Shown: piece after piece, positions 17,962-25,919 of the stretch
How positions within the stretch are numbered: the stretch's first letter is position 1
Layout: each line of letters begins with the position of its first letter
Origin: Methanolobus sp. WCC4
GTDB lineage: Archaea > Halobacteriota > Methanosarcinia > Methanosarcinales > Methanosarcinaceae
DNA length: 64,000 nucleotides
Reading direction: 5' to 3'
NCBI RefSeq assembly: GCF_038022665.1
Contig: NZ_CP150629.1
Coordinates: forward strand, 2,648,480 to 2,712,479
The notes under the pieces: model-generated
The model's database searches: none
The model's input: the letters and a program-made list of their open reading frames with translations, nothing else
What the model was told of the DNA's origin: nothing
Made by a program: the position numbers and the translations under genes

Positions 17962-18783
17962 ATGCTTGATACCATGCAAAAAAAAGATGCAGACTATGAG
18001 ATGCTTAAGAAACTCATACACCAGAAGCTTGGATTCAACTGTGAACAATACAAGGATTCACACTTCAAGAGAAGGATCGATGTCAGACTACGTGCCACCA
18101 ATTCGAAGACATACGGAGAATATGTTGCATGCCTGCAAACTGACAGGAATGAATTTCCGGAACTAATGGAGACACTGACCGTTAACGTAACGAATTTCTT
18201 CAGGAATCCCGAGGTTTATGATGTCATTGAGAAACAGGTACTTCCTGCGATCATCAAAGCAAAGAGCACTGGTCTGCGATCAATTCGCATATGGAGTGCA
18301 GGATGTTCCATCGGTGTCGAAGCATATTCCATCGCAATGTTGTTGAAGCACCTTCTGGGTGATGATTTCAAGAGATACAGTATCAAGATCACGGGAACTG
18401 ACATTGACAAGGAAAGTCTTGCCAGGGCCCAGAGAGGTGTTTACTCCAGGATGGAGGTGAAGGATGTAAGACCTGCTTTCCTTAATAAGTTCTTTACAAA
18501 GGAAGGTAACGATTACGTCATCAACGATGAACTGAAGAAAATCACACAGTTCAAGAAACAGGATCTCATATCCGGACCAAAGATGAGCGGTTTTGATGCA
18601 GTCTTCTGCAGGAATGTAACAATATATTTCGAGAAGGAACTTCAGGAAAAGCTCTACATGGATTTCTATAATGCCCTTTCAAAGGATGGGTTCTTCGTAA
18701 TGGGAAAGACAGAGACATTACTTGGACCTTCAAAGGACACTTTCAAACCATTCAATTCCAAAGAAAGGATCTACCAGAAATGA
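17962..18783 (+). CDS. cheR: Chemotaxis protein methyltransferase CheR
   Basis: A 273-residue CheR. The N-terminal helical domain contains FKRRIDVRLRATNSKTYGEY, and the methyltransferase domain has the SAM-binding IRIWSAGCSIGVEAYSIAML, then ITGTDIDKESLARAQRGVYS and DAVFCRNVTIYFEK. Canonical CheR reads W-S-A-x-C-S-T-G-E-E; here I-G-V-E replaces T-G-E-E, a mild variation near the SAM site. It methylates MCP glutamates, opposing CheB. The visible C-terminus of the MCP at 59.7 kb has no CheR-binding pentapeptide. Confidence 0.95.
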   Translation: MLDTMQKKDADYEMLKKLIHQKLGFNCEQYKDSHFKRRIDVRLRATNSKTYGEYVACLQTDRNEFPELMETLTVNVTNFFRNPEVYDVIEKQVLPAIIKAKSTGLRSIRIWSAGCSIGVEAYSIAMLLKHLLGDDFKRYSIKITGTDIDKESLARAQRGVYSRMEVKDVRPAFLNKFFTKEGNDYVINDELKKITQFKKQDLISGPKMSGFDAVFCRNVTIYFEKELQEKLYMDFYNALSKDGFFVMGKTETLLGPSKDTFKPFNSKERIYQK

Positions 18784-18837
18784 CATGCGTTGTCCTTGAG
18801 AAGTGACAACATCTAAAATGTGATCAGGAGTTAGCAA

Positions 18838-19455
18838 ATGAAAGATAAGATAGCAGATCTGACCGAATTACAGATCAGTGCACTAAGAGAAGTTGTTAAT
18901 ATCGGCGTTGGTAATGCTGTTACTTCCCTTTCAAAGATGATCTCTAAAGAGGTCAGGATAGAAGTTCCGGGACTTAAGGTCGAATTGATCGAGAGAGTGC
19001 CGGAAGTTTCTGGCGGAGCAGATGCTGTCGTAGCTGGTGTTATTATACAGGTAGCAGGTGACATTGAAGGATACATAATGATGATGCTTTCCGAAGAATC
19101 TGTAAAGACCGTATGTGCAACCATCACAGGTGACCATAATGCGGATATCCTGGATCCTTTGAGCCAGTCCCTCATAGAAGAGGTGGGGAACATACTGGCA
19201 GGATCCTATGTCAGTTCACTTTCAGATTTCCTTAACCTGGGCATTAAGCTGTCGCCCCCTATGCAGACCTTTGACATGCTTGGTGCGATAATCGACCATA
19301 TCCTGATAGAGATGAGTAAGAAAGCTGAGCATGCACTGCTCTTTGACACATTGTTCACGATCGAAGGACATGAGATGGATGGAATACTCCTGACACTTTT
19401 CGATCCGGATTCAATGGATGTACTGCTTGAACGCATAGACGGAATGATGGGATAG
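18838..19455 (+). CDS. cheC: CheC-family protein 2 (both sites intact)
   Basis: 205 residues. Both phosphatase helices are complete: LREVVNIGVGNAVTSLSKM in the first half and LIEEVGNILAGSYVSSLSDF in the second, each with Glu and Asn three residues apart. This is the most canonical CheC of the four and the likeliest true CheY-P phosphatase and CheD partner. It begins 54 bases after cheR, with GATCAGGAG ahead of the ATG. The stop codon is TAG. Confidence 0.93.
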   Translation: MKDKIADLTELQISALREVVNIGVGNAVTSLSKMISKEVRIEVPGLKVELIERVPEVSGGADAVVAGVIIQVAGDIEGYIMMMLSEESVKTVCATITGDHNADILDPLSQSLIEEVGNILAGSYVSSLSDFLNLGIKLSPPMQTFDMLGAIIDHILIEMSKKAEHALLFDTLFTIEGHEMDGILLTLFDPDSMDVLLERIDGMMG

Positions 19456-19466
19456 GAGAGAGAAAG

Positions 19467-20081
19467 ATGAACATAATACTTGATAAATTCTATTATGATG
19501 CATTGAATGAAGTAGGGAACATCGGGATGGGAAATGCGACCACTGCCCTGTCACAACTTGTCGACAAGACAATAAGCGTAAGCGGTTCATCCCTTACCCT
19601 GCTGGACGCACGTGACCTTAGCAAGAATGTACACCTTGACAGAGTCGGAGCGATCGTACGTGTAATGGGAGACCTGAACGGCGGATTCATACTCAGTATC
19701 AGAAAACAGCATTCAGATGCACTTACTGAACTGCTGGTAAAGGATAGTGAACATGCAGAGGATGAATATCTGAGAAGGTCGGCTTTTGTCGAGGTCTCGA
19801 ACATCCTTGCAGGAAGTTACTACAATGCACTTTCAAAGTTCCTGAATCTCTCAATAGTCCCTTCGCTACCAAAAGTAACAGAAGGAACCTCTGATGAGAT
19901 TTTCACCAAGGCAAAACAGCACATCAACGGGAAGATGGAACATGTTTTCGGATTGACAACGCTTTTCGAGGTTATGGGAGAAGATGAATACCACAGCCTG
20001 GGAGGGGACATGTACATGTTACTGGATTCAGCTTCATTGCAGACCATACTTGAAAGGATAGAAGAGATGCGTACGAGATAG
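19467..20081 (+). CDS. cheC: CheC-family protein 3 (both sites intact)
   Basis: 204 residues. The first helix is LNEVGNIGMGNATTALSQL and the second FVEVSNILAGSYYNALSKF; both keep the Glu-x-x-Asn pair. It is about as long as its neighbour at 18838-19455 and lies 11 bases after it (GGAGAGAGAAAG before the ATG), which marks a tandem duplication. cheD starts two bases after its TAG stop, so this copy is translationally linked to cheD. Confidence 0.93.
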   Translation: MNIILDKFYYDALNEVGNIGMGNATTALSQLVDKTISVSGSSLTLLDARDLSKNVHLDRVGAIVRVMGDLNGGFILSIRKQHSDALTELLVKDSEHAEDEYLRRSAFVEVSNILAGSYYNALSKFLNLSIVPSLPKVTEGTSDEIFTKAKQHINGKMEHVFGLTTLFEVMGEDEYHSLGGDMYMLLDSASLQTILERIEEMRTR

Positions 20082-20083
20082 AC

Positions 20084-20557
20084 ATGATAATAGTGGGAAT
20101 GGCAGATAGTGCGGTGGCGAAGAAGCCTTTGAAGCTCACGACCCTTGGACTTGGGTCATGTGTAGGTATCTCACTGTATGATAAGAGCACTGGTGTTGGC
20201 GGAATGGTACATATCATGCTTCCAACCGTTGAAAGTGCAAGATCAAAAGAAAATATTGATAAGTTTGCCGATACCGGCATACCCGCACTTCTTGACAGTA
20301 TGGTAAAAGAAGGTGCATACAAGCACCGCACGGTCGCTAAGATCGCAGGTGGTGCGAGCATGTTCTCATTCAATTCCAACTCCAATCTCAATGTAGGAGA
20401 GAGGAACATAGCAGCTACAAAGACAGCTCTTAAAGCATTGAAGATTCCCATTGTTGCAGAAGATACAGGACAGAATTACGGACGTACGATCATACTTGAC
20501 ACAGAGAATGGAGAACTGACCGTCAAGAGTGCGCTTAAAGGCATAAAAACATACTAA
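20084..20557 (+). CDS. cheD: Chemoreceptor glutamine deamidase CheD
   Basis: 157 residues. The catalytic Cys is C26 in LGLGSCVGISLYD and the His is H43 in GGMVHIMLP; KIAGGASMF supplies the conserved Gly-rich loop after the third catalytic position (Thr/Ser region). CheD converts receptor glutamines to glutamate and also activates CheC when bound to it. Coupled to the preceding cheC. The AT-rich gap after it carries a TATA box, so the che transcript may end or restart here. Confidence 0.95.
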   Translation: MIIVGMADSAVAKKPLKLTTLGLGSCVGISLYDKSTGVGGMVHIMLPTVESARSKENIDKFADTGIPALLDSMVKEGAYKHRTVAKIAGGASMFSFNSNSNLNVGERNIAATKTALKALKIPIVAEDTGQNYGRTIILDTENGELTVKSALKGIKTY

Positions 20558-20567
20558 TATATAAAAG
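20557..20567 (+). promoter_or_regulatory. TATA box before the membrane DUF835-like gene
   Basis: ATATATAAAAG, near-consensus, 40 bases before the ATG at 20607 and directly after cheD. It suggests a second promoter inside the che locus for the last three genes. Confidence 0.5.
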
Positions 20568-20606
20568 TAGAATAATATATCTGAGATAGATACAGGTGGC
20601 GGCAGG

Positions 20607-21611
20607 ATGTTAACCCCGGAGATTACAATAATACACATAATATTCGTTTCCATATCGATGGCATGCGGATTGGCAGCGATATACTTCTGGCTCAGGGTCT
20701 ATTTTGAGACTAAGAAAGGATCCATTGCCTGGTTACTCCTGGCACTTACAGCCATATTCCTTATCACAACATCAGTATTCCCATCGATCGCCATAAGTTC
20801 CCAGGATGCGGATATAACCGAAATGATATTGTTGTTCATGGGTCTGTGGAGTATGGTCTATACAGGCATCTTCGCTGCGGCCGGAATTATGATGTTCCAG
20901 GCATTCCAGACAGTACCGAGGGAGAAACTTGGAGATTTCCTGATCGAAGGAATGGTATTCACTGAACCTGAAGAGGGAATGGAGACACTTCCGGAAGTAG
21001 AGCAGATATCCACCCTTCTTAGCAGGTCCACCCTGATAGAGTACACACCCAGGACCAGGTATGAGGATTCTGTCATAGAGATATGCCTGCGTCTTTACGG
21101 AGAAATGGTGAACACCGTCCTTGTATCCACACAGCCTCGTACCGCCATGTACCAGGAAAAGATCGGAGACCTCATGGATATCGGTGCTATGAAATTCATA
21201 GAGATCTCATCCACCAACAAGAATCTCAGCAACGAGGAAGGGATCATCAAATTACCAGATGATGAACTTGATAAGTTCTTCGAACTTACCAGCAAGCTTC
21301 CAAAGGGTTGTGCTGTTGTCTTCGAACCGATCACCCAGCTACTCCTTACAGAAGGAGAAGAGAAGTGCTATACATTCATTTCAGAAATGGTTCAGAGGTT
21401 TGCATCCAGCGAACTTCTGCTTGTAGGTATGATAAACAAGGCCGCCCATGATGAACAGACTATCTCACGCTTTGAAGGATTATTCCTGAACCTTGCAGAG
21501 GAAGAAGATGCAAAGATACGACTGGTAAAGGGTGGAAAAGAGGAATACATCAGATTCTATGTTGGAGATAAATTCTACATGGAACCGGATGTTGAAGTAA
21601 AACTTGAATGA
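20607..21611 (+). CDS. Membrane protein with DUF835/KaiC-like cytoplasmic domain
   Basis: 334 residues. Three hydrophobic segments fill residues 1-95 (IIHIIFVSISMACGLAAIYF, WLLLALTAIFLI, LWSMVYTGIFAAAGIMMF). The cytoplasmic part (about 130-334) looks like the RecA/KaiC-type fold seen in DUF835 and related archaeal domains: TLIEYTPRTRYEDSVI, VNTVLVSTQPRTAMYQEKI and GCAVVFEPITQLLLTEGEEK, ending with RLVKGGKEEYIRFYV. There is no Walker A Gly-Lys-Ser/Thr, so ATP hydrolysis is unlikely. Ribosome site GGTGGCGGCAGG lies directly upstream. It overlaps the next gene's upstream region. Its place among che genes suggests a membrane-bound chemosensory accessory; function unknown. Confidence 0.6.
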   Translation: MLTPEITIIHIIFVSISMACGLAAIYFWLRVYFETKKGSIAWLLLALTAIFLITTSVFPSIAISSQDADITEMILLFMGLWSMVYTGIFAAAGIMMFQAFQTVPREKLGDFLIEGMVFTEPEEGMETLPEVEQISTLLSRSTLIEYTPRTRYEDSVIEICLRLYGEMVNTVLVSTQPRTAMYQEKIGDLMDIGAMKFIEISSTNKNLSNEEGIIKLPDDELDKFFELTSKLPKGCAVVFEPITQLLLTEGEEKCYTFISEMVQRFASSELLLVGMINKAAHDEQTISRFEGLFLNLAEEEDAKIRLVKGGKEEYIRFYVGDKFYMEPDVEVKLE

Positions 21612-21627
21612 TACAGGAGAATTGCAG

Positions 21628-22254
21628 ATGGATAAAGAACTGGACAGTTTGTCAATTGATGCTTTCAAGGAAATAGGAAGCATTGGAATGGGGAATGCTA
21701 CAACATCCCTTTCCAGACTGATAGAGAAAAGGGTCCAGTTGAATATGTCGGATGCCAGGCTGTTCGAACCATCCGGCATCATTGATATGATCCCTGAATC
21801 GGTTACCATGACAGGTATAATGGTACCTCTGAAAGGTGACCTGAAAGGACTTGTTATGCTGATGTTCGAATTCAGCAATGCTGTATATCTTAGCAACCTG
21901 CTACTTCAGGGTTTTGAACACGATGATGATCCTAACCTGTATGAATCAGCGCTTCTTGAGACCGGAAACATCATCGCGGGATCATACCTTAACTCACTTT
22001 CATCTTTCCTTGGAATGGAATTACTACATTCCGTACCTGACATCAGTATAGGGAATATAAAGGACATACTTGACAAAGGAATGAGTAAACTGGGAGATAA
22101 ACCTGCAAAGATATTGAACATTGAAACGATGTTCGTGGTCTATTCCTCTGAGAAAGATGTTGGAGCCGGAACTATCTACGGAGATATGTTCCTTTTATTA
22201 GATTCAGATTCACTTGACAAATTACAAAGCTCACTCATGAATATGCTGGGATGA
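21628..22254 (+). CDS. cheC: CheC-family protein 4 (first catalytic site degenerate)
   Basis: About 208 residues. The first helix reads AFKEIGSIGMGNATTSLSRL, where the catalytic Asn is Ser. The second, LLETGNIIAGSYLNSLSSF, is intact. This is the mirror image of CheC 1, which has lost the second site. I start at the ATG at 21628, which follows GGAGA at a normal distance; the longer frame from a TTG at 21604 overlaps the previous gene. It probably binds CheY-P or CheD with reduced or altered activity. Confidence 0.88.
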   Translation: MDKELDSLSIDAFKEIGSIGMGNATTSLSRLIEKRVQLNMSDARLFEPSGIIDMIPESVTMTGIMVPLKGDLKGLVMLMFEFSNAVYLSNLLLQGFEHDDDPNLYESALLETGNIIAGSYLNSLSSFLGMELLHSVPDISIGNIKDILDKGMSKLGDKPAKILNIETMFVVYSSEKDVGAGTIYGDMFLLLDSDSLDKLQSSLMNMLG

Positions 22255-22289
22255 GACTTAATTGACAAAATAACCGATGGTTGAACTCT

Positions 22290-22814
22290 ATGAAGAATAT
22301 ATGGACACAGCATCTTGAACGGTCTGCAGATAATGACCGTAGCAGGAACACTACATTCCCCGGGATGCTGCATTCCCTTGTAAAGAACAGTGTAGAAGCA
22401 GATGCAACTGCCGGAACAACTCTTTTCCTTCCGGATGATGTTAGTTGCAAAGAGATACCGTACCCTGTCAGAGATAATGCCGGAAATGAAGCACTGACGG
22501 AAGAGACAACACCTGTATTGAACGATGATGGTGTTGATGTTTCCTATGCGGCTGAGACCGAACTAGCGGTCTGGACCGCAAAGAGCCAGAAAGGATACGA
22601 GCTTGGACTTACAAGCTGTGACGAGGATTCTGTAAAGCTCCTTATGAGTGAAGGTGGCAGACTGTTCCTGCGTTACGATGTTGCCGGAGAGAGTCCCTTT
22701 GAGATGAACGTGAGATCAGAGGAAGAAGCCGAACAGATAATAGAGGAAGACAATTCGACAACTGAACAATTGTATCCATCTGAGCCAGAGTTGAAATGGA
22801 TTAAAATAAATTGA
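22290..22814 (+). CDS. Unknown acidic protein at the end of the che locus
   Basis: About 174 residues; I recognise no family. The protein is acidic and lacks hydrophobic segments. A compact region around 95-140 (TELAVWTAKSQKGYELGLT, VKLLMSEGGRLFLRYDVAGE) could be a small beta domain; the tail is Glu-rich (SEEEAEQIIEEDNSTTEQ). It follows the fourth cheC by 35 bases in the same direction, so it is likely cotranscribed and may be a chemotaxis adaptor. An in-frame TTG at 22281 is an alternative start. Function unknown. Confidence 0.5.
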   Translation: MKNIWTQHLERSADNDRSRNTTFPGMLHSLVKNSVEADATAGTTLFLPDDVSCKEIPYPVRDNAGNEALTEETTPVLNDDGVDVSYAAETELAVWTAKSQKGYELGLTSCDEDSVKLLMSEGGRLFLRYDVAGESPFEMNVRSEEEAEQIIEEDNSTTEQLYPSEPELKWIKIN

Positions 22815-22868
22815 ATTTAATAAATTTCAGCGAATTCAATGGCAAAGATTAAAAACCATTACGACAAT

Positions 22869-22881
22869 AAATATATAAATA
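22869..22881 (+). promoter_or_regulatory. TATA region for the tandem paralogue genes
   Basis: AAATATATAAATA in a 120-base AT-rich gap, about 55-65 bases before the ATG at 22936, which itself has an AAAGGAGAG ribosome site. It separates the paralogue pair from the che locus. Confidence 0.5.
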
Positions 22882-22935
22882 TACAAATATAGTGTGAATA
22901 TAAATTATACCGGACGATAAAGGAGAGCTATAATC

Positions 22936-23562
22936 ATGATGGACATTGCAATATACTCACTTGTTGATGATATGGTCAGCAAGGCAGGGACTGAAGGTGT
23001 CGTGGAATACTGGCTTCGTGTAGGTGAAAGCTACGCTGAGAGGATGGGAAAAGAAGCATACGTAGGATGGCCAGCCTTTAATGTAGCAATGAAGGATGGA
23101 AGGACATCACTTACAGTTGAGGGAGATGTCAATGTCCAGACCGATCTTGCTATCACAGATAAGGACGGGGATGTCATCGGTTACGTTTATGCCCTTAAGG
23201 TCTGCCCGATGGCACCAAGTATGGGACGATATATCTCAAGGATAGGACCTATCCCGGATTCAGACACCGATGTTGCGGACAGCTATAACAATCGTATCAG
23301 GGATTCCGCAGTTTCAAATTATTGTATAACACACCAGAAGTTCAGAGAAGTTGCAGCTAACAACATCACTGTTGCAAAACAGGCACTTGAATGCCTGCAG
23401 CTTGCAAATAAAGGAATGACCGGTGAAGTGAAGATGGTACCTGAGAACCTTGCAAGGATCAATGTGGATGAGAGACACATCAAGAGTATACTGCGTAATG
23501 CATCCTGTGTCTTTGCCCTCATTGTGAAAGGTAAGAGTGCAGGTGAAGAGATAATCGATTAA
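22936..23562 (+). CDS. Unknown protein, paralogue 1 of a C-x-x-H-Q pair
   Basis: 208 residues; I do not recognise the family. Paralogous to the next gene. Shared features in order: an N-terminal helical region with GVVEYWLRVGESYAERM, a K-V-C-P motif (YALKVCPMAPSMGRYISRIG), then D-x-Y-N-x-x-I-x-x-S-A (DSYNNRIRDSAVSN), then C-x-x-H-Q (CITHQKFREV), and a C-terminal strand ending in CVFALIVKG. The conserved Cys and His could bind a metal, haem or thiol ligand, but this is inference. No signal or membrane segment. A second ATG follows immediately. Own promoter region upstream. Confidence 0.6.
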   Translation: MMDIAIYSLVDDMVSKAGTEGVVEYWLRVGESYAERMGKEAYVGWPAFNVAMKDGRTSLTVEGDVNVQTDLAITDKDGDVIGYVYALKVCPMAPSMGRYISRIGPIPDSDTDVADSYNNRIRDSAVSNYCITHQKFREVAANNITVAKQALECLQLANKGMTGEVKMVPENLARINVDERHIKSILRNASCVFALIVKGKSAGEEIID

Positions 23563-23574
23563 GGGTGATCACAC

Positions 23575-24180
23575 ATGGCTGAGAATATCGAGTCAAATCC
23601 TTTTGTTGATGTATCGGTTTTCCTCTTCTTTGAGGATATATCGGACAAACAGGGTGTTGAAGGTTTTACGAACTATATGGTAGGACAGGCAGAGTCACTT
23701 GCAAAATCAGTACCAGAGGAAGAATACAAGACCTGGGAAGATTTCACAAATGCTGTTATTAACGGAGAATCCGTCCTTTCATCTTTCGAACACATAGGAC
23801 AGATAAGTGAATACGGTTTCGTTACAAAGGTATGTCCATTCTCCAAGGCTATCAGAGAATACATCAAACGTATCGGGAATTTCAATCCTGTACACATGGA
23901 AGCTACCGACCACTATAACCATACTATCCAGCCTTCCGCTGCACACAGTGCATGCATGATGCACCAGACATACAGAAAGGAAGTCGCAAAGAGAATAAAG
24001 ATCGGCGGCAAACCACTCCAGTATGCCCAGATAGCAGCAAAGGCATATACCGGAAAGATAGCACTCCCACCTGAATCATGGAAGAAGGTATTACTGGAAA
24101 AAGCAGGAATATCAGAAACCCAGGGATTCATGGAGATGCGTGAGAACAGCTGTCTTTATCTCCTCTACGTTGAAGAATAA
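23575..24180 (+). CDS. Unknown protein, paralogue 2 of a C-x-x-H-Q pair
   Basis: 201 residues. It repeats the layout of its neighbour: GVEGFTNYMVGQAESLAK, then TKVCPFSKAIREYIKRIGNF, DHYNHTIQPSAAHSA, CMMHQTYRKEV, and the closing strand SCLYLLYVEE. Identity to paralogue 1 is low overall but high in these blocks, so the duplication is old and the blocks mark a functional site. The genes are 12 bases apart and end at a strong terminator, so they form a two-gene operon and may make a heterodimer. Function unknown. Confidence 0.6.
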   Translation: MAENIESNPFVDVSVFLFFEDISDKQGVEGFTNYMVGQAESLAKSVPEEEYKTWEDFTNAVINGESVLSSFEHIGQISEYGFVTKVCPFSKAIREYIKRIGNFNPVHMEATDHYNHTIQPSAAHSACMMHQTYRKEVAKRIKIGGKPLQYAQIAAKAYTGKIALPPESWKKVLLEKAGISETQGFMEMRENSCLYLLYVEE

Positions 24181-24201
24181 ATTTCCTGACATAGATCGGT
24201 C

Positions 24202-24229
24202 GGGCAGTATGGGAAACTATATACTGCCC
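24202..24229 (+). terminator. Hairpin terminator after the paralogue pair
   Basis: GGGCAGTAT, a ten-base loop, ATACTGCCC: a nine-pair stem 21 bases after the stop codon. No long T-tract follows. The permease starts 18 bases beyond, so the hairpin may also act as a leader or attenuator. Confidence 0.5.
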
Positions 24230-24247
24230 TAAACCGAACATCTATTG

Positions 24248-25528
24248 ATGCACCCTATACTCATTTTCCTTTTCTCTTTAATCCTTATCCTCATCCTCAC
24301 CGCAAAGCTGAGGATACATCCTTTTCTTGGACTCATCCTAACATCGGTCATCACCGGAGTACTTGCAGGTGAAGCATCGACCACCATCAGTACAATAACC
24401 ACCGGAATGGGAAAGGTCTTTTCCAATTTCGCGATAATCATCGCTGCAGGAAGCATCATTGGACTGATACTACACAGAACCGGCGGTGCAAGGCTCATTG
24501 CAACTGATGTCATTAAGCTATCAAGAAAACCACTTTTCGGACTGAATATACTTGGATTCATCTTCTCAGTGCCACTTATGTGCTGCATCCTTGCCTATGT
24601 GATATTTATCCCTGTGGCAAAGGAGATAAGGATAAGACAGGAGTTGCCAAAGGTACTCACTGCATCGGTACTTGTCTTCGGTACACTGGCATCCTATAAT
24701 CTAGTTTATCCTTCCCCGGTGGTCTATTCCGCAGTGTATGAACTGGGACTGAAAAGTAGCGATATACTGATTCCGGGAATTGTCATAGCATTTATTGTTT
24801 CAATTGCAGGATATCTCTATGCAGTTAAATTCTGTAACACTGGTGATCTGTCAGGTCTCCTTGATGATATAGAGAATGATGACCAGACAAATGGAGAGCC
24901 TTCCAGGATCGCTGCCTATTCACCTATCGCCATCCCTGTTACCCTCATATTCGCAGATGTATTCACAAACATACAGTTCTTCGACATCCTTGGTGAACCT
25001 GACATGGCACTCCTGATCGGTGTTGTCCTTGCAATACTCTTCGCTTACAGACAATATGATATCAGTAATGTCAGGGAATGGCTGGAGAAAGCTGTCAGAA
25101 GAAGCGGCGTGGTTATCCTTGACATGTGCGGAGGAGGAGCGCTCGGAGCAACTCTTGCAATGACAGGAGTTGGAGAAGAGATGGGAACCCTCCTTTCAGG
25201 ACTACCGTTGCCTGCGATACTTGTCCCATTCCTCATCGCCGTTGCTATACAGAGCGTTCAGGGTTCCCGTGTGGTTACCTTGCTTGTGGCACCTTCAATA
25301 GTTATACCACTTGTGCCGGTCCTCGGACTACCACCTGAGATAGTGCTTTTCTCAATGACTTCAGGAACATTTCTCATCTCACATTTCAATGACCCTTTCT
25401 TCTGGATCTATAAGGATCTGGCAGAGCTGGAGACTTCCGAGGTTCTTAGAAGTTATACACTGGGTGGAGCTGTGATGGGGGTTGTCAGTCTGGTGCTGAC
25501 TGGTGTGATGTATCTGTTGTTCTATTGA
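24248..25528 (+). CDS. GntP-family permease
   Basis: About 426 residues with around twelve hydrophobic segments, of the GntP (gluconate:H+ symporter) family. Typical pieces are LILILTAKLRIHPFLGLIL at the N-terminus, GMGKVFSNFAIIIAAGSIIG, ILDMCGGGALGATL and the signature IQSVQGSRVVTLLVAPS with FLISHFNDPFFWIYKDL. The family moves gluconate and other sugar or organic acids; for a methylotrophic methanogen the substrate is unclear. The ATG at 24248 is one codon inside the longest frame, which opens with TTG. The gene stands alone. Confidence 0.85.
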   Translation: MHPILIFLFSLILILILTAKLRIHPFLGLILTSVITGVLAGEASTTISTITTGMGKVFSNFAIIIAAGSIIGLILHRTGGARLIATDVIKLSRKPLFGLNILGFIFSVPLMCCILAYVIFIPVAKEIRIRQELPKVLTASVLVFGTLASYNLVYPSPVVYSAVYELGLKSSDILIPGIVIAFIVSIAGYLYAVKFCNTGDLSGLLDDIENDDQTNGEPSRIAAYSPIAIPVTLIFADVFTNIQFFDILGEPDMALLIGVVLAILFAYRQYDISNVREWLEKAVRRSGVVILDMCGGGALGATLAMTGVGEEMGTLLSGLPLPAILVPFLIAVAIQSVQGSRVVTLLVAPSIVIPLVPVLGLPPEIVLFSMTSGTFLISHFNDPFFWIYKDLAELETSEVLRSYTLGGAVMGVVSLVLTGVMYLLFY

Positions 25529-25882
25529 TCAAGTAACACAAAAACAATCTACAAACTAAAAACAAGGCAAGCATCCGCCGAAGGCGGCACATTCCAATAC
25601 CACTGTATAGAAATATTTCAAAAAATAATTGGATTTTTGCTTCCAAGTCTGGGAAGTACACAATAATTTCGTTAATAACACATTCAAAAGTACTACGCAA
25701 ATTGTTTTGTTTCATCTTCTGGGAAAGCGCCGGCTTCGCCGGACCCTCCGGGATGGCTTTAGTAATCCATAATGAAAATTGATGAATCCAAAATTACAGC
25801 AATTGCAGAATTCTACAGATTTGATATTAAATAAGTGCTATATCGAGAGCAACAATAAAAACAGTAATCCAAAAAAAGAAAA
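25529..25882. other. Intergenic region with GC-rich hairpins
   Basis: No gene seen in about 350 bases of AT-rich DNA. Two GC-rich hairpins stand out: CCGCC-GAA-GGCGG at 25575-25587 and CCGGC-TTC-GCCGG at 25730-25742, the latter followed by CTCCGGGATGG. The first may terminate the permease transcript. The contrast with the AT-rich surroundings suggests inserted repetitive hairpins of REP type, but I see only these two and they differ from each other. Confidence 0.4.
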
Positions 25883-25917
25883 GAGCTGACCGGCCAAAGC
25901 CGGTCTTCTATTTTAAA
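25883..25917 (-). terminator. Terminator of the fpo operon
   Basis: On the minus strand GACCGGC, a four-base loop, GCCGGTC, then AGCTCTTTTCTTTTTTTGG. It lies directly after fpoO and has a seven-pair GC-rich stem plus a T-tract, so it should end the 10-kb fpo transcript. On the plus strand the following run is also T-rich, so it may work both ways. Confidence 0.75.
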
Positions 25918-25919
25918 AT

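Noticed and set aside
24248-25528. Permease considered as an NhaC-type Na+/H+ antiporter.
   Set aside because: The QGS and SHFNDPFFW blocks and overall layout fit GntP better.
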